DNA of 64,000 bases, from the NCBI GenBank assembly GCA_963921795.1, contig OY997655.1:13382230-13446229 (forward strand). The letters are read 5' to 3'. Position numbers and translations under genes: made by a program. This document shows positions 54,190 through 64,000 of the stretch, piece by piece (the stretch's first letter is position 1; each line of letters starts with the position of its first letter). This DNA comes from Nannobrachium achirus (lineage: Eukaryota > Chordata > Actinopteri > Myctophiformes > Myctophidae). The notes beneath the pieces are model-generated. The model was not told the DNA's origin, did not search any database, and was given only the letters and a program-made list of their open reading frames with translations.

Positions 54190-55340
54190 GGGGGGATCAG
54201 TGCGAACGTGCCTTTGCTGAAAGAAATCCCAGAGAAATTGCTCCTTGTCGTCAATCCCCTTAACCAGCTGTTGGCCCCTCTGTCAATAATGTGATGACGT
54301 AACAGATACAGATGGCATAGCAGCCTATTTACCCAACTGACAGTCCTTACTGACAACAGAGGATAATCATCTTTAGATTTCATCTGTGTCGGGTGGAAAC
54401 CCAGCTCTGGTGGAAGAAGTACTTACGTTTGAGCGGTGCTATCCGCTCCAATATGTGACTTTGTGTGTTATAATAACAAGTAGGCCAAATAAGTATTTGA
54501 TACACTGTCCATGTGTATGTACGTCCCCTATCTGTGTGTCCCTTGGACGATATGCCCCCTGTGACATCATGTGGGTCTATATACATACATCATCATCATC
54601 ATCATACTGTACTTAACGTGCTACTTGAACCCACACTGTTTCTTCAGGAGCTGATGTAAACCCCTAGTTTGACCCCTCACATGCTACTTAAAGCATATTT
54701 ATTTTTTGTATTATTTTACTCTGTAGTAAAGTCTATGAGAGCCTAACTTTGATTGGCTCCCACAAGTTTCCCAAGACAAATCTGCGATGTTCCTATAGCC
54801 AAAAATGTTCCATATGGCATGTTCTAACTGTGTGCCAAATTTCATGCTTCTATCATAAAGTGCACGATTTGTGCACGAAACGCTCGGACTATAAGTCAAA
54901 TTTGAATATGTAGCATTTGTCCCAAAAAGGAAGCAAACAGAGACTGAAGGTGAGAGGTCCCAAATGGACCCCTAGACTCCTCAGGTCATGGCCATCTGCT
55001 CAGAAACACAGTTTCCAATGGAGACAAAGTACTTTCTGTCATGATTTAAAGCCCTTACCAGACAGTCCCATCCAGGTTCTTTTCCCCCTCCTAATCTTTG
55101 TAATAGAATTGTATGGCCCTCAGTGTCAGAAGCAGCACCAAGATCCACAACAGTACAACAGGTTATTGTTCAGTCCAATGTCATTTCTATTACCTTTATA
55201 TGATTGAACCTTATCAAAGCATAATAGAGCATTGGTGGCATGCAAAGATAGTTCAAATAAATATGAATAATATCAACATTCACCCAGCTCTGCATGCTGG
55301 AGCAGTGATGGAGAGAAGCTGTGTCTGTGTCTATTTGTGG
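54190..55340. other. Intergenic, nothing recognised
   Basis: No supportable reading frame, splice pattern or repeat beyond a short (ATC)n run near 54590. Confidence 0.5.
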
Positions 55341-55348
55341 GGGCGTAA

Positions 55349-55515
<167 letters not shown>

Positions 55516-55898
55516 CTGCTGGTAGTACTATATTTGTGAGTGCCAAATGTCCCCATGCAGCCACAGGACTGCAGTACAGTATTGTAGTAGGAACTGAGAA
55601 ACAAATACATTGTCAGGACAGTTCTTCTTGGTCTCACAGGAGAATCTATTGTTTTACAGTTTTAGATAGATTAGTATTAGACATTTAGAGTTTAGGTCTA
55701 GAGGTTAGAGTTATGCCTTATTTATACTATGCCAGTGTCGTGCAACAGAAAATAGCAGATCCAGAAGCTCCCATTGAGCTTTTCTTCGGGCTATTAGTCG
55801 TCTGAAATAAGTCCAACCGGCTACGCTAAAACTGGGTTATAACTGGTCTAAAAGTGAAAAACAACATCATTTCAACAGCTATAGAGTCTATGTCATAG

Positions 55899-56447
55899 AC
55901 CAGCAACCTTTTTGAAATGAAGTGCCATGTTTTTTATTTTTTAGAGTGTCAGTGTGCCATGTCAACATAAGTTTTAAGAAAAATATTTTGACATATTTTG
56001 ATTGGCAGGACATAACGGTCATTATAGACCCAGAGCTCCCAGTCAGAGTTCAGAGTTTTAATGAATGTAGAATTGTGTGCAAGATGTCATTTGCTATAAA
56101 TTAGCTAACTTCATTTAATTGACCACGTTTAAACAAAAATGTAATGACAAATATTTTGACATATTTTGATTAGCAGGACATTGTTATAAGGATCATTAGA
56201 CCCAGAGAAATAATCCACCTATCTCCCCGACTCCCTCCCCAGTCAGAGTTCAGAGTTTTAATGAATGTAACATTTTGTGCAAGATGTAATTTGCTATAAA
56301 TGAGCTAACTTCATTTAAATGACGACAGTTAAAAAAAAAAAGATTTGTTTTTAAAATAAAAATCCTCTCTCTCACACTTCTGCCAGTGTGCCAGTGATCA
56401 CCCTCCCCTGTGCCAATGTTGGCACCCGTGCCTAAGGTTGCCTACCC
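55899..56447. mobile_element. hAT-like element with an internal duplication
   Basis: Ends ACCAGCAACCTTTTTG and AAGGTTGCCTACCC, with perfect 8-bp flanks TGTCATAG (55891-55898 and 56448-56455). A block of roughly 100 bp (ACATATTTTGATT to TTTTAATGAATGTA) occurs twice inside. Confidence 0.75.
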
Positions 56448-56455
56448 TGTCATAG

Positions 56456-57410
56456 ATGGTCTATATATGGACACTTTAAAAAAAAATCTAATCAACGTCT
56501 AAGCTGAGACTAGACGTTGAAAAAAAAACATCACTTTAAGACAGTTTTACACAGGAGTTTCGACTTTCCGACGTGCAGATTTCCAAACTCTAAAGGCCTG
56601 TCCATACTTTCTCAGAAATGTTCGGTGAGTTGGAATTTCCGACGTGGACATTTTCGAACTCTCATTCGGTGCAATGCTTCTCAGAAGTCGCGATGGTGTC
56701 ATTTTGTAGTCGAACCGGACATTTCCGACGAAAGGTTCGGTTCAGTCAGGTAACTCAGGATATATTGAACAATGTTTATGTTTATTATTAATGAGTATAC
56801 AAGTGTGTATGTCACATTTAATTTGGCGTTTGGCTCTGCTAAATTTTCTCCCTGCTCAGCAGCAAGCAGCACAGAAGCAGAACATCATTAACCATAATGA
56901 GCAGGGAGATATAGATATATAAACAACCCCCCATGGGGAACAGAGTTAGCAGAGCCTACTGGTGGTGCTGGGGAGGCGGTGGGGGCAAGAAAACACAAGC
57001 AACAGTCCAGGCAAGAGCAGCAGGTAGAATGACAGACTGGGCGGGCTTAAGTAGTTGGCAAATGATCAGCTGACTGCCATGTCGGCCAATGACGTAGGGT
57101 CTGGCATAATAGTATTATGTGTCCTTATACACCTGCAATGCAATGTACCCTCTCGAGTATACCTGCCTGAACTAACTTCGCGGGCTACGTATCATTTTCG
57201 GAGAGACTATGGACAGGCCTTTTAATAGCCCGCTATGGTTCACTGGGCTCACAACGGATCCAAAACAGTCTCACTCCTTAATGTAGATCGACTATTTTCA
57301 GTGCAGGACACCTCCGGGTTAGGGTTCAAAATGACCAACTTCTTTTGGGGTAAGAATGGCCTTTATGCAATTGCCATCCTAAAAAGTTGACGTCCTCACA
57401 CGTATAATAA
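56456..57410. other. Intergenic, nothing recognised
   Basis: Contains TTCCGACGTG-type short repeats (56560-56740) and a half hairpin at about 57285. No gene supported. Confidence 0.45.
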
Positions 57411-57415
57411 TACAA

Positions 57416-57535
<120 letters not shown>

Positions 57536-57594
57536 TACGCTGGATGATATAAGCAGCAAACGGAGGCAGCAGCAGCCCTCTCTCTCTCCCAGAG

Positions 57595-58100
57595 GTGTAA
57601 CTATAAGTACATTTACTCTCAAGTACTGTACAATGTTGACGTATTTCAGCCTACTTCACTGGAGTATTTTCCAATTTTCAATACTTTTACTTCTACTCCG
57701 CTACATCTCCAGAGGCAAATATTACCTTATATACTCCACCACAAATATTTTACAACTTTAGTTATATGTTAGTGACTCTCTCTCTATATATATAATACAT
57801 TTATTATTATTAATAGTACATAGCCTGTATTAACCATTTTGCCATTTTGGCAATGAGAATGAAAAATTGCTGATCTACCCAAGCCCCTACACAAGCCTGT
57901 AGTTCAGATATTTTCACATGGTTTTAATTTTGTGCATTTGAAAACCTGCGAAAATGAGTATACTTTTACTTTCTGTGCCAACACTTTTGTCCTTTTTCAC
58001 TCAAGTCAGATTTTGAATAGAGGCCTTTCACTTGTAAAAGAGTATTTCCACATTGCATGTTGGTCTTGTTACTTTTACTTAAGTAAATAAATAAAATATA
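57595..58100. repeat. Teleost dispersed repeat of the AAAGTACTTACTC type
   Basis: ACATTTACTCTCAAGTACTG, TACTTCTACTCCGCTACAT and TTACTTTTACTTAAGTAAAT mark both ends. A degenerate hairpin lies near 57865. Confidence 0.65.
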
Positions 58101-58110
58101 AATAAATCTG

Positions 58111-58116
<6 letters not shown>

Positions 58117-58159
<43 letters not shown>

Positions 58160-58185
58160 GTGTGTCTCTATGTCTCTCTCTCTCT
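58117..58185. repeat. (TC)n microsatellite
   Basis: TC repeats with a short TG interruption near 58157. Confidence 0.93.
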
Positions 58186-58290
58186 CCATCCTGTCCTACG
58201 TGCTTCACCCCGCTGCCTCTGCTCCTCTTCCTCAGCCTCCACAGTGCTTATGTAACGCTGAACTCCTCAGCCTCTGTTATCTCACCCCTA

Positions 58291-58292
<2 letters not shown>

Positions 58293-58337
<45 letters not shown>

Positions 58338-58367
58338 CGCACGCACGCACGCACGCACGCACGCACA
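58293..58367. repeat. (AC)n-(ACGC)n microsatellite
   Basis: AC repeats passing into ACGC repeats. Confidence 0.93.
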
Positions 58368-58469
58368 CCCTGCCTTCTGTGTCGGCTGGAAACCTCCTAT
58401 GTCCGAAACAACTGTTACTTTTCCAGGATTCAAATAAAAGAAAAGGCTAAGAATAGCAGATCTATACGA

Positions 58470-58612
58470 CAGTTCTCAACGTGCCTGGAAATGAAGGCCT
58501 CGGGCACCGGGCCGGCCCAGTTAGGGCCCCGTTAGGGCCCAGTTAGGGCCCAGTTAGGGCCCAGTTATGGCTCGGCGGATATGAGTCGGGTTCGGGCAGA
58601 ATTTGAGAACTA
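58470..58612. mobile_element. MITE with GGGCCCAGTTA repeats
   Basis: AGTTCTCAACGTGCCTGG at the left and GCAGAATTTGAGAACT at the right; the interior has about four GTTAGGGCCCA units. Relative of 51147-51452. Confidence 0.6.
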
Positions 58613-59175
58613 CAATCTCAAAATGCTTCACTTTGCGGCGCCCCTGTATAATAGTATACTACTATACTGTATAAGGATAAAGGTCCTTTCCCACTGTGAT
58701 ACAATAACGATAACGATAAAAAACATCTTTCTCCATTGAAGTGGATGAGAGTGGATGCCTGGATGGTAGCGTCCACACCACAATGATAACGGGGGCGTCA
58801 ATTGGGTATGGCAGGGGTATGCAGCTGCCATACCCTGTGTCCAGGGGGGGAAATAAAAGTTACTTTTAAATATAAATCCATGAATGTCTCTATGTCTATC
58901 TGTGCTGGTTATTATGTTGTTAAATTACAGTAAAATAACTACAAATGCAAAATGTAATAAAATGGTCACTTTAACTATTCTCCACACTTCTCCCCATCTT
59001 GACAGAATGGTATATTCCCAGGTTCCGCAGGTCAGCTGCAGAGGTACAATGCATTATTGTTAATTGTGGCACGTTTACTAACATGCCAAGTTTAGCTGCA
59101 CTTGAACAACCGTTCCAGGCTGCCATATCCAGCCCAATAAACCGTAGAAACCTAATTCGTTTTTTTCAGACATTG

Positions 59176-59240
59176 TGAAAATAACAGATCTACATGATCA
59201 CAACGCCTCGCGCTGCGAGGCGTTGTGAGCAGATTGTGTA
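59176..59240. repeat. Hairpin repeat, partly eroded
   Basis: Core CAACGCCTCGC/GCGAGGCGTTG is perfect; the outer arms have decayed. Confidence 0.75.
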
Positions 59241-59382
59241 GACTTCTTACAAATTCAGTAATGCAGTTGATTAACAATAATTTGAACTTGAGGGTCCATT
59301 TGTTTACCAAACTCTCCATCATTTAGCTGGCACTCCCTCAAGGACCACTGGTGGTCCACGGACCAGTAGTCTGGGCAGTAAT

Positions 59383-60052
59383 TTACGAAAACAAAAAACA
59401 CAAATTCTACCACTTTTTCGAGTCACGTGTTCAAATACTGGATTCTGATTGGCTAAATTCCGGAGGTTATGAGAGGACAACTGGCGCAAAGTTGTGTGTC
59501 CGAGATCAATGCGCCTCAGTGTACATCCGGGGACTTTCCCCCAACCAACAAATGAAGGCCGCAGCGGTCCTATGTTTACTAACGTGCGTACTATCGTCGC
59601 CGATTTATTTGGATCCAATGCAATCCGACAACTTTAAAGCCCCTTTTCTCTGAACCTATGCCTTTCTGGAAGCGAACAGCCTCTATTTACGGCCGGAACG
59701 GTGCTTTTAACTGACGTTAGCTTAGCTGTAAGCTAGACGCATGGATTACTATGGAGTTGGCGCCATCTGTTGGTGAGTAGAAGATGTTGTTTGTGGAACT
59801 ATCTGCTGTCTCGCGGAAGTTTTATAGGCAATAATGATTGTAACTTAAGATCCTTGCAAGTTACAACTATGTGTTTTCTTTCATGTATACGGGAAAAAGT
59901 GGTAGAAAAGCTATTTACCACTCGGGGTCGGACATTATGCTCTCATAATGTCCTGAGTGCGGGTGTTATCGGACTCGGCTGCGCCTCGTCCGATAACACC
60001 CGCACTCAGGACATTATGAGAGCATAATGTCCTCTCACTCGGGGTAAATTGC
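59383..60052. mobile_element. Foldback element with large terminal palindrome (copy 1)
   Basis: Shares TTCAAATACTGGATTCTGAT, ATCCTTGCAAGTTACAACT and AAGC(A/T)ATTTACC with 62700-63060. At 59930-60034 it has a palindrome with arms of 40-45 bp (ATGCTCTCATAATGTCCTGA... mirrored) around a short loop. Confidence 0.7.
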
Positions 60053-60094
60053 TTACTTTAAAGCGTGGAAATAGCTATTTCTTTTTTTAAACAT

Positions 60095-60190
60095 TTTTTG
60101 GGGCTTTTTATGCCTTTATTTGATAGGAGAGAGATGGGGAATGACATGCGGCAAAGGTCGTCCGGAACGGGAATCGAACCGGCGACGCCA
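60095..60190 (-). mobile_element. tRNA-derived SINE fragment
   Basis: On the minus strand a B-box-like GGTTCGATTCCCG is followed by GCATGTCATTCCCCATCTCT and an AATAAAGGCATAAAAAG tail. Confidence 0.6.
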
Positions 60191-60554
60191 CCAGGCATCA
60201 TAGCCTAATATGTGGCAAATTCTCCTGAACTTGAATACAGTATCTTATGTTGAAATAACTGCCCTCTCTGTGTAGAAATCCATGCCGTTACGCCACATCT
60301 CCAATACTGACTTCATCATGCTTAGTTTAGTGTGGTATCAACTTCAAATACCGAAAATAGACGACATCCAAGCTGGGGTCTGCTGTTTTCAATATTTTCA
60401 CCAAAAGTCCCTTTTAGAAATGTCAGCCCCTGCCTCTCTAACATTCTCTGCACGTTCCGGATGGAAGGAGAGAGGGAGGTGGAGGAGAGCACGCCAGAGA
60501 GCCTGGAACTCTCTCACTCTCAGCTGTGTGTGCTCATAGAGAAGGACTGAAAGT

Positions 60555-60575
60555 GTGTGTGCGTGTGTGCGTGTG

Positions 60576-60607
<32 letters not shown>

Positions 60608-60620
60608 TGTGCGTGTGTTT
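60555..60620. repeat. (TGCG)n microsatellite
   Basis: GTGTGTGCG and GTGC repeats. Confidence 0.9.
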
Positions 60621-60742
60621 GTAGTCTATGTCCATGTACCACAATAGTACAATTATTATCGTCTGGCCTAATGGCATCTCCATCCAAAGCTACCGTGTAT
60701 TAATTAGCTCTACATCAGATCAGATCAGATTCCTATGTAATC

Positions 60743-60924
<182 letters not shown>

Positions 60925-61147
60925 ACATATTGAGATGCTTCACCATGTCACAGTGCTCTCTCTGTTCACGGGGCAAATAACTGCTGCTAGTTGAACATGG
61001 TAACAGAGTAAACAGGGCTGTTTTGTTTTGAAGAGAGGAGATGCCAAACAGCACAGAAGCTTAGCTTTAGGCTACATCAGTGGCCGATCGTCCCCAAACA
61101 GGCCCTTCACCAGTGGTGGAATGTAACCAAGTACACGCTGTCTGTAC

Positions 61148-61655
61148 TTAAAGGAGTAGTTCACCCCACAAAATGACTTTTATACCACTTTTTACATGTA
61201 CAGATACTGGATTCTGATTGGCTTAAAACAGTGGTAAATCAGTCAACAACCTTGAGTTGGCTCATGGACCATGCCGACTGTTGTGTTGCAGTTGTAACAT
61301 TTCAAAGATAAATGCGCCTCCCAAACAACCAGATTCGGAACACCTTTACCGACCCCGCTCACTATAAGCGTATATATCAGTATATCAGTATATCAGTAAA
61401 TGGCTTACTTCTTCTATTGATTACTCATGCCATGGAGACTTGAGTTCAATCATTATTTTAGTTTTTTGTTGCATTCCTAAGACACTAATTTGATTACAAT
61501 AAATGTAACCCCATTGATTCCGGAAGGGGACCCAAATGCATTTGGGTCCCCATCCGGAATCAATGGGGGTACATTTACTATGATAAATGTACATTTTTAC
61601 CCCCCATGGAGCGAGTAATCATTAGAAAATAAGTCATTTTGGGGTGAACTATTAA
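61148..61655. mobile_element. TTAA-flanked MITE, AGTAGTTCACCCC family, with a nested insert
   Basis: TTAA then AGGAGTAGTTCACCCC at the left; GGGGTGAACTA then TTAA at the right. Inside is a palindrome (GGGGACCCAAATGCATTTGG) and, at about 61195-61390, a piece of the foldback family of 59383/62700. Confidence 0.7.
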
Positions 61656-61878
61656 GTACAGTTTTGAGGTACTTTTACTTTACTGGGGTACCGGGTATTT
61701 CCAATTTTCAGTACTTTCACTTCTACTCCACTAACATCAAGGCACATTTTGTACTTTTACTCCACTTCAATTATTTGACAAGTTTAGTTACTTTGTATAG
61801 ATTTTGATTAGGAAGTTCTTCTTTGGTCGTCCCATTCATGCGTGAGTCTTGTCCAGTCAAGGCACAGTCTCCCTACAT

Positions 61879-62278
61879 CAGTGTTTCTCAACCTTCTTTC
61901 TGCATGGGCACACTTTTCATGGCCCAAGAATCCATGGGCACAGCAACATAATACGGGGGTGTAAATATCGTCACCGTCGGGAAGAAACCTTGTACTATCT
62001 CCAAGTTTCAAATTTGTATGTTTCTTAGCAAAGTAACGCCCTGCTTCATCATACAAGTCTGTCACACAACAGTAGTGAAAACAGCCGATCTACAAGCACA
62101 CAACGCCTCGCACCGCGAGGTGTTGTGTGCTTGTACTGTAGATCAGCTGTTTTCACTAGTTTAAATCATTTTTAAAATGATAAATACAATACTGGCTTTC
62201 AAGCAGTTTCAAGGGGCACACTTGACCCTTCTCAGGGGCACACCAAAGGTACCCAGGCACAGTGGTTGAGAAACACTG
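61879..62278. mobile_element. hAT-like MITE carrying a hairpin repeat
   Basis: Perfect 15-bp inverted ends CAGTGTTTCTCAACC/GGTTGAGAAACACTG and perfect 8-bp flanks CCCTACAT (61871-61878 and 62279-62286). The hairpin is at 62074-62157. Confidence 0.92.
62074..62157. repeat. Hairpin repeat
   Basis: AGTGAAAACAG...CTGTTTTCACT outside, CTACAAGCACACAAC mirrored, core GCCTCGC/GCGAGGT; the right arm has a six-base insertion. Confidence 0.88.
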
Positions 62279-62699
62279 CCCTACATGACTGACAACTGTG
62301 ACCCAGCACACCCCAACACCACAAATCGCTAAAATCCCCATATCGCCCTCCAATCATCACCCAATCACCCAAAAACCAGGGAAACAAGCCTGATGTCACT
62401 GAGCAGCCTGAAGGTACCCAAGGACCCATGCACCCACCTCACACATCAGCAACATTATGAAAATCACATAACCATGTAATTGTGTGGGTGAAAATCACCC
62501 AACGTTAGTGTTGGGTAAAGATATTGAGCTGCGTGTGTTCCTTTACTCACTCCCTCACTCCCTCACTCCCTCCTCTCTAACTCACAGTGACTCACTCCCT
62601 GACTCTCTCTTTCACTCTCTCTCTCTCACTCACTACCTCACTCACTCATGTAGCAGTAAAATGGCTCATCATAATGCCTGATGATGGCCAAAAAAGCCT

Positions 62700-63060
62700 A
62701 TCTCTTCCGCCCCAAGGGAGAAGTAAGCCATTTACCATTCGAGGTCATGGGTTGTTGGCTGATTTACCACTGTTTCAGGGTTGTGCCACGAGCTGCAGGC
62801 GAGTGGCAAACAACCCTGAAACAGTGGTAAATCAGCCAACAACCCATGACCTCGAATGGTAAATTGCTTTTCTACCAATTTTTCCTTATACATGAAAGAA
62901 AACACAGTTGTAACTTGCAAGGATCTTTAGTTACAATCATTAATTGTTTCAGTGGGCGGGGTCCATGAGCCAACTCAAGGTTGTTGGCTTATTTACCACT
63001 GTTTTAAACCAATCAGAATCCAGTATTTGAACATGTGACTAGAAAAATACGTAGAATTCC
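62700..63060. mobile_element. Foldback element with large palindrome (copy 2, opposite orientation)
   Basis: A palindrome of about 140 bp (62728-62868) with AAGCCATTTACCATTCGAGG and AACAACCCATGACCTCGAAT arms, then AAGTTACAACTG-type and TTTGAACATGTGACTAGAAA sequence matching copy 1 in reverse. Confidence 0.75.
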
Positions 63061-63065
63061 TGTTT

Positions 63066-63125
63066 TAGGCTTGTGGCTAAGATGTTGGCTTTCTGCGCGG
63101 GAGACCTAGGTTCGATTCATTCATT
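63066..63125 (+). mobile_element. tRNA-like SINE head
   Basis: GGCTTGTGGCTAAGATGTTGG (A-box-like), then GACCTAGGTTCGATTC (B-box), in tRNA spacing. No intact cloverleaf was traced, so it is not called a tRNA gene. Confidence 0.5.
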
Positions 63126-63633
63126 CCTGGGCGTTAGAATGTTTTTAGGGGCTCTCAAGCACCACTGAATTTCATGTCAGGACTTCAAAACAAAAACAAA
63201 AAATGTAAAAATATGAATAATAGTAAAAATTAAATGACCCCCGCTTGTTGTGACAGTATGGCCACAGGTTTGGGCTTATGCCTTTGAAGCTCATCGGGAA
63301 AGGTCACTTTCAAGTTCATTCTGACCACAGTTTTGTCCAAAGATATGGTTTTTGGTCTGGATTGTGTAACCTTATATCATTGCAGGCGTGGCCAGCTATC
63401 TGTCCTGTCCTCCTTTAAATATATTTCCCATTAGTGTACTTTGACTTTCAAAAAGCCCCCTTTCCTTTTCTCTCCCCTGTGTCTGGAATGGATCAGTTCA
63501 TAGCATATCCATAACCGTTTCCCATCAGTTGCAGTTGCAGTTTTGAGACACTTTTCATTCTCTATAACTCTCCTCAAGCCATTTAGAACGGGTACACATT
63601 ATTGTGTATTGTTATTTTATGCTTTAACTATTG

Positions 63634-63693
63634 AAAAATAGCAGATCTACAAGCTCGAGTGCCGCGTTGCGAGCTTGTAGGTCTGCTATTTTT
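63634..63693. repeat. Hairpin repeat
   Basis: AAAAATAGCAGATCTACAAG mirrored by CTTGTAGGTCTGCTATTTTT; the core is partly deleted. Confidence 0.85.
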
Positions 63694-63871
63694 GAGAAAA
63701 ACGTGAAAATTTGAATTTTGACCCGATTCTATAAGTGTCTTTTGAATCCTTCTAAGGTTTTTGGAAAAACCTATGTTTCTATGTCAGCAATCTGGCTAGC
63801 CATCGTCAAAGAAAAATTCCTTTTCACTTAACTGGAGCTCAGTTAGTCTGTTCTTGAGAGACTACAATGTC

Positions 63872-64000
63872 AGTGGTTCTCAAACGTTTTCACGTGAAGG
63901 ACCCCCAAAATGATATTTATTTGGCCACGGACTCCCATCTCAAAGTATTTTGTATCAGGGACCCCCCAGAAGCAAATATTTGAGTTACAAATGTCCACTT
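63872..64000 (+). mobile_element. 5' part of a hAT-like element, cut by the window edge
   Basis: CAGTGGTTCTCAAACGTTTT and GTGAAGGACCCCC; similar sequence occurs inside the inner element near 53880-53970. Confidence 0.6.

Overview
The window is eukaryotic and almost certainly teleost fish. It has spliced TRIM/B-box and C1q-domain genes, GT-AG introns, many (CA)n/(GA)n microsatellites, tRNA-derived SINEs, and a dense load of hAT-like and TTAA-flanked MITEs. Unique coding sequence is a small part of the 64 kb. Most of the rest is layered transposon debris. I could not name the species. All family names rest on recognising the sequence by eye; no search was run.

Left half (1-31.8 kb). Two gene families alternate. 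On the + strand are TRIM-type E3 ligases carrying a Deltex C-terminal domain: the 3' end of one at 1-737 and a complete three-exon gene at 19237-21826. On the - strand are three six-exon genes for secreted C1q-domain proteins (A 3880-11863, B 22817-26447, C 28397-31738) plus a relic signal-peptide exon near 1.9 kb. In every C1q gene the exons I delimited add up to an open frame (283, 299 and 320 aa), and all three share a TATA-like/CACGTG core promoter. The block 1.9-4.2 kb is a segmental duplicate of 26.3-28.7 kb. Intron 1 of gene A holds an intact LTR element (8802-11550) with two 358-bp LTRs that look identical. Instead of gag-pol it carries a 450-codon frame with a linker-histone-H1-like domain. 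A decayed relative lies at about 48.7-49.8 kb.

Middle (34-48.4 kb). Four intronless genes: two tandem coiled-coil paralogues (34389-35885 and 36537-38147), a TPR/coiled-coil gene derived from ODAD4/TTC25 (44610-45920, -) and a UBXN6-like gene (46806-48332, +). The first three share a compact promoter with a perfect TGACGTCA element 23-28 bp upstream of a TATA box, the layout known for spermatid (CREM-driven) genes. This suggests, as inference, a cluster of male-germline retrogene-type genes.

Right part (48.4-64 kb). No convincing functional gene. It holds nested hAT-like elements with perfect 8-bp target-site duplications, microsatellites, large foldback palindromes, SINE fragments, and many copies of a short hairpin repeat that occurs throughout the window. 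The hairpin arms stay complementary within a copy while their core sequence changes between copies.
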